Shown one piece after another: positions 19,806 through 28,964 of a DNA stretch of 64,000 nt. The position numbers and the translations under genes are program-made. The notes beneath the pieces were generated by a model. That model did not search any database and was not told the origin of the DNA. It was given only the letters and a program-made list of their open reading frames with translations. Origin of the DNA: Clostridiales bacterium CHKCI001 (lineage in GTDB: Bacteria > Bacillota > Clostridia > Lachnospirales > Lachnospiraceae); assembly GCA_900045905.1 (NCBI GenBank), contig FCNS01000014.1:62001-126000 (forward strand), in the 5' to 3' direction. Position 1 is the stretch's first letter. The number at the start of each line of letters is the position of its first letter.

Positions 19806-20591
19806 TTATCCAATAAATTGATACATATTGTAGCAGCAAATTAAGATGATAACACACATAAGCCCCATAAATAACTTGTCTACTACGTCACTGGCAATTT
19901 TAGCGTTAATCATTCTTCCAATAGCACTTCCTGTAAGTCCACATAATATCATTCCGATTAGTATAATGATTGACACGTTTGGAATCGTATTCGTTACGAT
20001 GGACATAATTAAACTAGCTATTTGTGATAAAAAGATAATATAAATGGAATTTTGAGCAGCTACTTTCGTTTCCATAGAGAAGAAGTAATAAAGGACAACT
20101 AAATTAATTGGACCGCCTCCAATACCAAGAAACGAGGACATGATGCCCAGCAGAAGTCCGATGATAATACAAACAAGTCTACTTGTTAATTGAAGTGTTT
20201 TAATCTTCTTTTTATTAATTGTATAAATTAAAGTACCAATTGTAACAAGCATAAGAATAATGGCTTGTACAGCTCCTACCGTATTCGCATCTGGAAATAA
20301 GTTCTGTACATATTGAAATACCTGTTTTCCAGCGATTCCTCCAACTGCTGCACCGATGCCAAGATAAGTAGTAATTCCCATGTCAATGACGGAGTCGTGA
20401 TTTAACTTGGACTTTAAGACGGAATAAAAACTCATCGAGAGTACCGTACAGCCAGATAGAAAACTAATCGCACTGACGCTCATTTGACCACTGGCATCTA
20501 ACACAGGTTTGATAATGACGCCTCCTCCAATGCCACAGATTACGCCAATGACAGAGGCTAAAAAACTTACAATAAAGAATATAATATACAT
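19806..20591 (-). CDS. TauE/SafE-family membrane permease, candidate sulfite/sulfate exporter
   Basis: 261 residues with about seven or eight hydrophobic segments and the two glycine-rich repeats of the TauE/SafE family (VIGVICGIGGGVIIKP near the N-terminus, SSFLGIGGGPINLVV in the second half). The family includes exporters of sulfite and sulfonates, and members are often uncharacterised anion permeases. Encoded 21 bases downstream of the sulfatase, so removal of the released sulfate or a derivative is a reasonable inference; the substrate is not proven. Confidence 0.85.
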   Translation of the reverse strand: MYIIFFIVSFLASVIGVICGIGGGVIIKPVLDASGQMSVSAISFLSGCTVLSMSFYSVLKSKLNHDSVIDMGITTYLGIGAAVGGIAGKQVFQYVQNLFPDANTVGAVQAIILMLVTIGTLIYTINKKKIKTLQLTSRLVCIIIGLLLGIMSSFLGIGGGPINLVVLYYFFSMETKVAAQNSIYIIFLSQIASLIMSIVTNTIPNVSIIILIGMILCGLTGSAIGRMINAKIASDVVDKLFMGLMCVIILICCYNMYQFIG

Positions 20592-20612
20592 GATTTTCTC
20601 CTAAATGCCGTA

Positions 20613-22076
20613 TTATTTGCTGCATGAGTGTGATTCTTTTAAATATGGTGGATAGGATTTTCCAGGAATTAAATTTGTCCCATCACTGAAACCTTCAGGG
20701 CGATTCTTTAAAGTTTGAATTAAATGATTTCGTAACTGTGAGATACGTTCTTGATAGTGGGGATTGTTGATCTCATTATGCTGTTCTTTTCGATCGGTTT
20801 CTAAAACAAAATACTGTTCTTCTCCTGTTTCCGAATACCATATATATTTATCTTTCTCTGTCACAATCCAGTGATTGGAGAATGGTCCGTAGGAGTGTTC
20901 TCCATGCAGCCAATCGCGTACTTTTTGATTTGGGTTTGGAAGTAAAGGAAGCAAATTTTTTCCATCTACACTGTCTGGAATTGGTACGTTGGCTGCGGAT
21001 AAAATGGTTGGCATAACATCTCGCAACTCAACAACTGAGTGGCAGGTAGAATGAGGAATGGCCTGTAATATTTCTTTGTTACCAGAAATAATAAGAGGAA
21101 TACGACAGCTTCCTTCGTATGGCCGAGATTTTCGGAACATATGATGATCGCAAAGTTCTTCTCCGTGATCAGAAGTAAAGAGGATAATACTATCATCATA
21201 AAGCTCTTCTTCCACAAGGGCTTGGATTAACCGACCAATTTGATGATCCAGATGAGTAATACAAGCATAGTAACCAACTTGGGCCTCATGAATTAAGTTA
21301 GGGTCAATTGGTCCTGTCTTGGAATCAAAAATCCGTCCATCTTGTTTCCACATTTCTTCATCTTCCCAATCTCCAATAGAAGGAGGAGTTAATTTTTTAT
21401 TTTTATAGAGATCGAAGTAGTATTGCGGAGCATCCAGTGGTGGATGTGGACGCAAATAAGATGCCATTAAAAAAAATGGTTTTCTTGGATCTCTTCTACG
21501 TAAAAAGTCAATGCTGCGATCTGTGACCCAATTCGTTGGATGATACTTTTCTTCATAAATCCATGGACGTGCCATCCAACTATTGCATTCCAGTCCAGTA
21601 TCAGTAACATCAGCGTCAATTCCCTTTTCATGTTTTAACCAATAAAAGTAATCATCAGCAACTTTTTGGGATTCACGGTAAGAGACAGAACCATATCTGG
21701 CAGCATGTAAATATCCGTCATGTAGTTCTACATTATGAAATCCAAGGTAGTTGCGTAATGGATGAACATGCATTTTACCAACACATTGGGTATAATAGCC
21801 AGCCTTGCTCAGTTCTCCCGCCAATGTATGTTCATAATCCCAAGGGATGTTGTCTTCATATCCGACACGGTGATGGTGTTCTGGTGTCATACCAGTATGA
21901 AGCGCGGCTCGGGCTGCGATACAGCTTGGGCAAGCACTGTAAGCATGATCAAAGGAAACTCCATGGCTAGCAAGTGTGTCTAAATAGGGAGTTTTGACGT
22001 CTGGGTGACCAGCAATTCCGAGACAGTCGCCACGAAGCTGATCGGTCATAATAAGAATAATATTCGGTTGTTTCAT
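20613..22076 (-). CDS. Cys-type sulfatase of the alkaline-phosphatase superfamily, predicted cytoplasmic
   Basis: 487 residues. Metal-site residues appear in MTDQLRGD at the N-terminus. The formylglycine signature is C52-IAAR-AALH-TG, matching C-x-P/A-x-R-x4-T-G, the Cys form that anSME can mature. A later metal-binding block is ILFTSDHGEELCDH. The sequence starts MKQPNIILIMTDQ with no signal peptide, so it should act inside the cell on an imported sulfated sugar. It shares its strand with the AraC gene (upstream) and the TauE-like gene (downstream). The exact S1 subfamily and the sulfate position cannot be read from sequence. Confidence 0.92.
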   Translation of the reverse strand: MKQPNIILIMTDQLRGDCLGIAGHPDVKTPYLDTLASHGVSFDHAYSACPSCIAARAALHTGMTPEHHHRVGYEDNIPWDYEHTLAGELSKAGYYTQCVGKMHVHPLRNYLGFHNVELHDGYLHAARYGSVSYRESQKVADDYFYWLKHEKGIDADVTDTGLECNSWMARPWIYEEKYHPTNWVTDRSIDFLRRRDPRKPFFLMASYLRPHPPLDAPQYYFDLYKNKKLTPPSIGDWEDEEMWKQDGRIFDSKTGPIDPNLIHEAQVGYYACITHLDHQIGRLIQALVEEELYDDSIILFTSDHGEELCDHHMFRKSRPYEGSCRIPLIISGNKEILQAIPHSTCHSVVELRDVMPTILSAANVPIPDSVDGKNLLPLLPNPNQKVRDWLHGEHSYGPFSNHWIVTEKDKYIWYSETGEEQYFVLETDRKEQHNEINNPHYQERISQLRNHLIQTLKNRPEGFSDGTNLIPGKSYPPYLKESHSCSK

Positions 22077-22154
22077 AGGAAAAACCTCCTTGTACGTAAT
22101 CTTAATGTAAATTTCTAAGTTACATATTATGGCACTATTAAATGAATGAATAGC

Positions 22155-23063
22155 TTATGAAAATGGTGTTGGTGGAGTATCGGAAAATACTTTAATGGAA
22201 GATGCATATTCAGAAGGAGTCATTCCAACTATTTTTTTAAACTGGCGGGAAAAATAGTGAATGGAAGTGTATCCTAACGAGTCAGAGATTTGAGTAAAGT
22301 TTAGCTGTTTTTCACGAATCATTTGCTTTGCTGTATTAATTTTCATACGGGAAAAATAATCAATAACACCATGCTGACTGTTTTTACGGAATAGCTTCTG
22401 AAGCTGGGAACGTCCAATTAAATTATCTTCGCAGATCTGTGTAATGGAGAGCTGGGAATGAATATTGTTTTCTAGATATACTAGAATCGATTGGTAAACT
22501 TCTGCATCGTTTTTTAATTTTAATGATTTTGTGATAGTGGGAGCGATGTGGGTCTTGGTATAACGTCGAAATAGTTGAATTAGCATTTGTTCTAATTGAA
22601 TACGAATCATTTGTTCGGAACCGATTCGAGGGGGAAGACGCCTTTCTAGAACTTCCAGGTAAGGGTCATCAAGTCGGGATTGAAAAGCACTGTAGCTTTC
22701 AGCAATGATAGACGCAAGTAATTCTCGTTCTAATTCTCCGATTGTCATAACTTTGTCTTTAAAGAAATCCATATAAGGGGATTTGCATTCAAAGGAAACA
22801 ACGACAAGATTGGGAGCAGTGACACCATTAGACTTTAAACTATGAAATTCATTTGGCTTATGGAAAATAATCATTCCTTTTTTTAAGGTATAATGCCTAT
22901 CGTCAGCAGTTACTTCAACTTCTCCTTTGTCTACACATAGAAATTCCCAAAAATCATGACGTTCACCTGGAAAATGAAAATCATTTGTATATTCAAAATA
23001 ATGAACCGTTACGAGTCTTTCTATTATAAAATCTTGATGTAATAAAATACTTTGATAATTCAT
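22155..23063 (-). CDS. AraC-family transcriptional regulator
   Basis: 302 residues. An N-terminal cupin-like sensor (FPGERHDFWEFLCVDKGEVEV, HKPNEFHSL) is followed by a helical linker and a C-terminal double helix-turn-helix domain (about 190-290; ISDSLGYTSIHYFSRQFKKI is the second HTH). It lies between the sulfatase and the sugar-transport operon and is the only regulator in the island, so it probably activates the island when the disaccharide or a derivative is present. Confidence 0.9.
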   Translation of the reverse strand: MNYQSILLHQDFIIERLVTVHYFEYTNDFHFPGERHDFWEFLCVDKGEVEVTADDRHYTLKKGMIIFHKPNEFHSLKSNGVTAPNLVVVSFECKSPYMDFFKDKVMTIGELERELLASIIAESYSAFQSRLDDPYLEVLERRLPPRIGSEQMIRIQLEQMLIQLFRRYTKTHIAPTITKSLKLKNDAEVYQSILVYLENNIHSQLSITQICEDNLIGRSQLQKLFRKNSQHGVIDYFSRMKINTAKQMIREKQLNFTQISDSLGYTSIHYFSRQFKKIVGMTPSEYASSIKVFSDTPPTPFS

Positions 23064-23497
23064 AACATTACATCTCCTTTCTTCTTATCTCTAAGATACA
23101 TTATAATGCAAAAAGAGTCAATAAAAAGGAGACAATAGTGCAAAAAAAAGGAAGATTTGTACAATTATCTTGAAATGGGTATAGTCAAAACAATAAAAAA
23201 ATCGAGAACAATGATAAAAAACTTAAAAAAAAGAGCAAAAAGATATAATATAAAAAAATATAAATGTATGCATATTAGACATAAAAAATAGACTTCAAAC
23301 AAAGGCATTTGTTATTTTTATATTAAAAAAAGACGATAGTACAAAAATGTTATATATTCGTGCAAATATTTTTGGGGTAATATGTATTATGATTAACATA
23401 TCAAGTAAATCTTGGAAGGTTAAGTCAAATCTTCTAGTGGCAGATAATGGATGGAGTCTAACTGCTAATTTCTTACAAACTAAAAAGGAGGAATAAA
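23064..23497. promoter_or_regulatory. Divergent regulatory region with repeated candidate AraC sites
   Basis: No gene. Two related 19-20 base blocks occur 200 bases apart in direct orientation: AGACAATAGTGCAAAAA from 23130 and AGACGATAGTACAAAAA from 23331. A further GTGCAAA lies at 23360-23366, with the -10-like TATGAT at 23388-23393, 21 bases on. No good -35 box is present, consistent with activator-dependent transcription of the sugar transport operon. The minus-strand promoter of the araC gene must lie at the left end. Confidence 0.5.
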
Positions 23498-24856
23498 ATG
23501 AGAAAAAAATTATTATGTGTAATGATGTCAGCTGCTATGGTAGCGACAATGTTTACTGGCTGTGGTGGTGGAAGTGATGCCAACGAGACAACAAAAGGAA
23601 CGACAGAAGCACCGGAAACAGAAGACGAAAAAGAAACGGAAGAAGAGACCGATAAAGAAACCGATGCAGATTCTGATAACGAAGATAAAGAATATGCAAA
23701 AGCGGATGGGGATATTATTTATTGGTCTATGTGGAATTCTACTGATCCACAGGCAGAAGCAATTCAAGAAGCAATTGATGCTTATGAAGAAGCTTCAGGC
23801 AATACTGTAAAGGTAGAATGGAAGGGTCGTGATATTCAAAAAATTATTCAAGCTCAGTTAGATGCTGGAGAAGATATTGACTTATTCGATGAAGATTATT
23901 ATCGTATTGCTCAATCTTATGCAGACAGCTGTTTAGATTTGACTGACATGGCAGAAGCAGCAGATTATGAATCCAAGTCTCGTGAAGTAATTGTAGATGC
24001 TTTTGTAGAAGAAGCAGGAAGTTTGAAGGGAATTCCATATCAGCCATATACATCTGGTATTTTCTATAATAAAGCAATCTTTGAAGAAGCAGGAATTGAA
24101 GAAGAGCCAGAGACATGGGAAGAATTCTTAGATGTATGCGAAAAGATTAAGGAAGCTGGTTATTCACCATTAGCATTGGATGATGCATATGTACTTTATA
24201 ATTATGGTTACCATTTAGCTAGATATATCGGACAGGATGGCGTAAAGGAATTGTGTACAGAAGGTGGATGGGCAGATTCTGAAGAGGCTTTAAAAGCAGC
24301 AGAAGATATGGTTTATCTAATTGAAAATGAATATTTTGAAAGTGGTGCACCAGGTATTTATCCAGCAAGTGAAAATACAATGGGATATGATGAGTCAGCT
24401 ATGATTGTTATGGCTTCTTGGACACCTAATGAAGTTCAGCAAAACACAGAAGCAGAAATTGAGTGGGGTATGTTTAATTATCCTACAGTTGAAGGTGGAA
24501 AAGACGAACAGACAGTTGCTAATATTGGTGGTCAGGCGTTAGCAATTTCAAAAGATTCTAAAAATGCAGAAGCAGCTTTTGATTTAATTATGATGATTAC
24601 AACAGGTGAATATGATCAAAAGATCTCTTTAGCTACAAATTCGATTCCAGCTGATCCAACCAATGAAGAATGGCCAGAAATACTTCCATGTAAAGATGAA
24701 TTTGAATCCTTAACAGGTACTTATGAGTGGAACATGGGATTAAATGCAAATTCAGATTTCCAGACAGTATTAAAAGATTTAGTTCTGAAGTTATTTGAAG
24801 GTAGTTTAAGTGCGGAAGAATTTATTTCCGAAGCAGATGCTTCCTTTAGTAAGTAA
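23498..24856 (+). CDS. Sugar ABC transporter solute-binding lipoprotein
   Basis: 452 residues. Lipoprotein signal with lipobox MFTGCGGG (Cys at about 22), a long Glu/Thr/Asp-rich flexible linker (about 30-70), then a type 1 extracellular solute-binding domain (SBP_bac_1: IIYWSMWNSTDPQAEAIQEA near its start, FYNKAIFEEAGI in the middle). Captures the sugar outside the membrane for the two permeases downstream. The genomic setting points to a beta-1,3-galactosyl-HexNAc, possibly sulfated. No ATPase gene is present; a shared MsmK/UgpC-type ATPase elsewhere would be required. Confidence 0.92.
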   Translation: MRKKLLCVMMSAAMVATMFTGCGGGSDANETTKGTTEAPETEDEKETEEETDKETDADSDNEDKEYAKADGDIIYWSMWNSTDPQAEAIQEAIDAYEEASGNTVKVEWKGRDIQKIIQAQLDAGEDIDLFDEDYYRIAQSYADSCLDLTDMAEAADYESKSREVIVDAFVEEAGSLKGIPYQPYTSGIFYNKAIFEEAGIEEEPETWEEFLDVCEKIKEAGYSPLALDDAYVLYNYGYHLARYIGQDGVKELCTEGGWADSEEALKAAEDMVYLIENEYFESGAPGIYPASENTMGYDESAMIVMASWTPNEVQQNTEAEIEWGMFNYPTVEGGKDEQTVANIGGQALAISKDSKNAEAAFDLIMMITTGEYDQKISLATNSIPADPTNEEWPEILPCKDEFESLTGTYEWNMGLNANSDFQTVLKDLVLKLFEGSLSAEEFISEADASFSK

Positions 24857-24867
24857 GATTACTGATT

Positions 24868-24900
24868 GTAGTGGCAGGACTATGCTGCCACTACATTTTT
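24868..24900 (+). terminator. Intercistronic terminator after the solute-binding protein gene
   Basis: GTAGTGGCAG (24868-24877) pairs perfectly with CTGCCACTAC (24885-24894), then ATTTTT. It would allow partial read-through, giving more binding protein than permease, a common arrangement in sugar ABC operons. Confidence 0.85.
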
Positions 24901-24974
24901 AACAAAAATTGATGCACAATATAAATATAAAACATATATTTTCTGAACTCTATTGACGGAAAGGAGGAAATGTG

Positions 24975-25877
24975 ATGAAAAAAAACAAAACAATGATCAT
25001 ATGTTTCATCACTCCAGCGATTGTCACGTTCGTTCTGATGTATCTGTATCCAGTGATTCGAACCGTTCTTATGAGCTTTTTTAAGGTAGAAAAAGTAACA
25101 GCAGGCCTTTCTGAATGGTCATTTAATGGATTAGATAATTATATTTCCCTATTTTCTACCGAAGCATTTTTAATATCCATGTCCAATCTTTTGAAAATCT
25201 GGATTGTCGGCGGAGTTGTTGTATTATCGTTATCATTACTTTTTGCAGTAATTTTAACAAGTGGTGTACGTGGAAAGAACTTCTTCCGTGCAGTTATTTA
25301 CTTACCAAACGTTATCAGTGCAGTTGCTTTGGCAAGTATGTGGATTCAATTTATTTTTAATAATCGTTTTGGATTGATTCATAGTATTGGAGAATCATTG
25401 GGAATTCGTTCATTAGAACGTTTAAATATGTTATCAAGTGATAATAAATTCTGGGCTATGTTAATTGCATTCTGCTTTGGTGCAGTTGGATACTATATGT
25501 TGATTTTCTTGAGTGGTATTGAACGTATTCCATCTGATATTTATGAAGCTGCAACATTGGACGGAGCTACAAAACCGAAACAGTTTACATTAATTACATT
25601 ACCGCTATTAAAAGGGGTATTTAAAACGAATTTAACATTCTGGAGTGTACATACAATCAGCTTTTATGTATGGTCACAAATGTTCTCGCCAGTTGACACA
25701 GAAGCATCTACAATTGTACCAGTACAGTATATGATGAATATTGTATTTGGCTCCAAATCAGGAAGTGAAAGAGATGCAGGAAAGGGAGCTGCGATTGGTG
25801 TAACCTTGGCTTTAATGGTTGTTTTGGTGTTCTTCCTATTTAATAAGTTAATTAAAGAAGAAGAAGTAGAATATTAG
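24975..25877 (+). CDS. Sugar ABC transporter permease, MalF/UgpA type
   Basis: 300 residues with six predicted membrane segments. The EAA loop that contacts the ATPase reads YEAATLDGATKPKQFTLITLP. AAGGAGG lies seven bases before the ATG at 24975; a GTG three bases earlier is also possible. First of the two permease subunits of the island transporter. Confidence 0.93.
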   Translation: MKKNKTMIICFITPAIVTFVLMYLYPVIRTVLMSFFKVEKVTAGLSEWSFNGLDNYISLFSTEAFLISMSNLLKIWIVGGVVVLSLSLLFAVILTSGVRGKNFFRAVIYLPNVISAVALASMWIQFIFNNRFGLIHSIGESLGIRSLERLNMLSSDNKFWAMLIAFCFGAVGYYMLIFLSGIERIPSDIYEAATLDGATKPKQFTLITLPLLKGVFKTNLTFWSVHTISFYVWSQMFSPVDTEASTIVPVQYMMNIVFGSKSGSERDAGKGAAIGVTLALMVVLVFFLFNKLIKEEEVEY

Positions 25878-25892
25878 AAGGGAGGAGAAAAC

Positions 25893-26774
25893 ATGGCAAA
25901 AAAGAAGAACGAGTATAAAATAAAGGAGCCTTGGAATTGGAGTAAAGAGTTAAAACTTCTTCCAGGATATATTATTCTGATCCTCTGGGTAGTCCTTACT
26001 GTAGTTATGATTGGATGGATTTTTGCAGCTAGTTTCTCTACAACAAGGGAAATCAACAAAGGTGAAATTTTCCAATTTGCTACAGGTTTTCACTTTGAAA
26101 ACTATGTAACTGCATGGCAGGCACAAAATGTATCCGTATTTTTCCTAAATTCATTATTCTATGCATCGATTTCTTGTGTATGTATTGTTTTAATTTCTGC
26201 TCCAGCGGCATATGTACTGTCTCGTTATACATTTCTTGGAAATAAGACAATTAAAACTGGATTTATTGTAGCAATGAGTGTTCCAGCTATTATGGTGGTA
26301 CTTCCGTTATTTAGTTTGAAAGCTTCCTTATTAGGTGGAGTTCCTGGCAGACTTATTTTGCTTGTATTATACATTTGTATGAATGTACCATTTACAACAA
26401 CATTTTTATTGAATTTCTTTGGAACATTATCTAAGACATATGAAGAAGCAGCGGCAGTAGATGGTTGTCCTCCTATGAAAACATTCTGGGTAATTATGCT
26501 TCCATTGGCTCAGCCAGGTATTGTTACAGTATCTATTTTTAATTTCTTAGCAGTTTGGAACGAATATTTTATGTCATTAATTTTTGCAAGTTCCGATTCG
26601 GAACGTTCTGTTGGTGTAGGATTATTTACGTTAGTAAATGGATTGCAGCAAAATGGACAGTATGGTGCATTGTTTGCAGCTGTTATCATTGTATTCTTAC
26701 CAACATTCATATTGTATATTTTCTTATCAGAGAAGATTATTGCTGGTGTTACTGGAGGCGGTATCAAAGGTTAA
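25893..26774 (+). CDS. Sugar ABC transporter permease, MalG/UgpE type
   Basis: 293 residues, six membrane segments, EAA loop YEEAAAVDGCPPMKTFWVIMLP. It follows the first permease by 15 bases with a GGGAGGAG ribosome site and would form the heterodimeric channel with it. Confidence 0.93.
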   Translation: MAKKKNEYKIKEPWNWSKELKLLPGYIILILWVVLTVVMIGWIFAASFSTTREINKGEIFQFATGFHFENYVTAWQAQNVSVFFLNSLFYASISCVCIVLISAPAAYVLSRYTFLGNKTIKTGFIVAMSVPAIMVVLPLFSLKASLLGGVPGRLILLVLYICMNVPFTTTFLLNFFGTLSKTYEEAAAVDGCPPMKTFWVIMLPLAQPGIVTVSIFNFLAVWNEYFMSLIFASSDSERSVGVGLFTLVNGLQQNGQYGALFAAVIIVFLPTFILYIFLSEKIIAGVTGGGIKG

Positions 26775-26860
26775 ACTTTGGTATATTTTATAAATCGAAG
26801 GCGAAAATATTTGTCATTGGCAGCTTTTTAAGCAAATCTTGTTAGGAGGTAAGATCGAAT

Positions 26861-27784
26861 ATGAAAAAACCAGTATTAGTGATTATGGCGGCTGGAATGG
26901 GAAGCCGTTATGGTGGATTAAAGCAAATTGATCCAGTCGATGAACAAGGACATATTATTATGGACTTTTCCATTTATGATGCAGTGAAAGCTGGATTTGA
27001 AAAAGTAGTATTTATTATTAAAAAGGAAAATGAAAAAGATTTTAAACAATGTATTGGTGATCGCATGAGCCAAATTGTAGATGTTGCTTATGTATATCAG
27101 GACTTAACCAATCTTCCTGATGGGTTTGAAGTACCAGAAGGCCGTGTAAAACCATGGGGAACAGGACATGCGATTTTAAGCTGTATTGACGAAGTGGATG
27201 GTCCATTTGCAGTTATCAATGCAGATGATTATTATGGAAGTCATGCATTTCAGATGATTTATGATTATCTGACAACACATGAAGATGATGATAAATATCG
27301 CTATACAATGGTTGGATATGTATTGGAAAATACATTAACGGATAATGGTCATGTAGCACGTGGAGTTTGTGTAACAGATGAAAATGGATATTTGGTAGGA
27401 ATTAATGAGCGTACTCATATCGAAAAAAGAGATGGGGGCGCTGCATATACAGAAGATGATGGAGCAACTTGGACGGTAATTCCACAAGGAAGTACGGTTT
27501 CAATGAATATGTGGGGATTTTCCAATAGTATTTTAGGAGAATTAAAGCAACGTTTTCCTAAATTTTTAGAGGAAAATATTAGTAAAAATCCGTTAAAATG
27601 TGAATATTTTCTTCCTTCTGTTGTTGGAGAATTATTAGCGGAAGAGAAAGCTACAGTAGAAGTATTAAAATCCTTAGATAAATGGTATGGTGTTACTTAT
27701 AAAGAAGATAAACAAGTTGTGGTAGCTGCAATTCAAAAGTTAAAGGACAACGGTTTGTATCCTGAAAAACTGTGGGAGGAATAA
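26861..27784 (+). CDS. Sugar-phosphate nucleotidyltransferase
   Basis: 307 residues. The NTP-transferase signature is MAAGMGSRYGGLKQ near the N-terminus, and INADDYYG is the metal-binding acidic motif. It lies three bases from nahK and in the place where a GalT/GalU-like function would be needed, so it may charge GlcNAc/GalNAc-1-phosphate or galactose-1-phosphate to a UDP-sugar. The sugar and nucleotide specificity cannot be assigned by reading. Confidence 0.85.
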   Translation: MKKPVLVIMAAGMGSRYGGLKQIDPVDEQGHIIMDFSIYDAVKAGFEKVVFIIKKENEKDFKQCIGDRMSQIVDVAYVYQDLTNLPDGFEVPEGRVKPWGTGHAILSCIDEVDGPFAVINADDYYGSHAFQMIYDYLTTHEDDDKYRYTMVGYVLENTLTDNGHVARGVCVTDENGYLVGINERTHIEKRDGGAAYTEDDGATWTVIPQGSTVSMNMWGFSNSILGELKQRFPKFLEENISKNPLKCEYFLPSVVGELLAEEKATVEVLKSLDKWYGVTYKEDKQVVVAAIQKLKDNGLYPEKLWEE

Positions 27785-27786
27785 GG

Positions 27787-28878
27787 ATGAGTAGAGAAGA
27801 AGCAATTAACAATTTTGATTTTTGCGGAACAGTAACCGATATAAAGCCTTATGGAAGCGGACATATTAATGATACATTTTTGATGACCTGTGAAGAAAAA
27901 GGTAAACAGAAGCATTATATTCTTCAGAAAATGAATACGGATATTTTTCAAAATCCAGATGAGTTAATGGAAAATATTATAAACGTAACTTCTTTTCTCC
28001 GCAAAAAAATCATTGAAAATGGAGGAGATCCTGAAAGAGAAACATTAAATGTTATCTTAACAAAAAATGGAGAAAGTTATTATAGAGACAGTGATGGCGG
28101 ATGCTGGAGAATGTATAAATTTATTGAAGATGCTACAAGCTACGATCAAGTAGAAAAGCCAGATGATTTTTATCAGACTGCAGTTGCATTTGGAAATTTT
28201 CAATATTTACTGTCTGAGTTTTCAGCGGAAGTCTTACATGAAACAATTCCAGATTTCCATAATACAATTGATCGTTTTGCAAAGTTTAAAAGGGCCGTCG
28301 AAGAAGATATTTATCAAAGAGCATCCAGTGTGCAAAAGGAAATCCAATTTGTTTTGGATAGAGAAGACCTTGCCTATACGATGTGTACAATGTTAAGGAA
28401 TAATGAATTACCACTTCGTGTGACACATAATGATACCAAGTTAAATAACATTATGATTGATAATCAAACAGGAAAGGGCATTTGTGTTATTGATTTAGAC
28501 ACAGTAATGCCTGGATTAGCTGGCAATGATTTTGGAGATTCGATTCGCTTTGGAGCGAATACGGCAGCAGAAGATGAAAAAGACTTGTCGAAAGTGTCCT
28601 GTGATTTAAATCTGTTTGAATTATATACAAAGGGATTTACAGAAGGATGCCGTGGAAGTCTTACAAAAAAGGAAATCCAAACATTGCCGCTTGGAGCTAA
28701 AACAATGACCTTTGAATGTGGAATGCGTTTCTTAACAGACTATTTGCAAGGAGATACTTATTTTAAGATTCATAGAGAAGGACATAATTTGGATCGCTGC
28801 CGTACTCAGTTTGCGTTAGTAGAGGATATGGAAAAGAAGTGGGATCAAATGATGGAAATTGTGAAAAAATATGAATAA
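27787..28878 (+). CDS. nahK: N-acetylhexosamine 1-kinase-like aminoglycoside phosphotransferase-fold kinase
   Basis: 363 residues. The catalytic loop is RVTHNDTKLNNIM and the metal-binding segment VIDLDTVMPGLAGNDFGDSIRFGANT; both resemble Bifidobacterium NahK closely. NahK phosphorylates GlcNAc or GalNAc at C1. It therefore handles the HexNAc released by GH112 at 16431-18593, completing the salvage route. The start at 27787 follows GGGAGGAATAAGG; the frame extends further upstream to 27772 but there overlaps the previous gene. Confidence 0.88.
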   Translation: MSREEAINNFDFCGTVTDIKPYGSGHINDTFLMTCEEKGKQKHYILQKMNTDIFQNPDELMENIINVTSFLRKKIIENGGDPERETLNVILTKNGESYYRDSDGGCWRMYKFIEDATSYDQVEKPDDFYQTAVAFGNFQYLLSEFSAEVLHETIPDFHNTIDRFAKFKRAVEEDIYQRASSVQKEIQFVLDREDLAYTMCTMLRNNELPLRVTHNDTKLNNIMIDNQTGKGICVIDLDTVMPGLAGNDFGDSIRFGANTAAEDEKDLSKVSCDLNLFELYTKGFTEGCRGSLTKKEIQTLPLGAKTMTFECGMRFLTDYLQGDTYFKIHREGHNLDRCRTQFALVEDMEKKWDQMMEIVKKYE

Positions 28879-28929
28879 TTCTCCGAAATATAATAAATAA
28901 TTAATTCTCATTTGGAAGAGTTAGAGATG

Positions 28930-28958
28930 TTGCAAGTTGATATGAAATATGTTATAAT
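28930..28958 (+). promoter_or_regulatory. Orphan promoter after nahK
   Basis: TTGCAA (28930-28935), 17 bases, TATAAT (28953-28958). The next plus-strand feature is only the terminator at 29014-29068, so it may drive a short RNA. Confidence 0.45.
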
Positions 28959-28964
28959 AAAATT

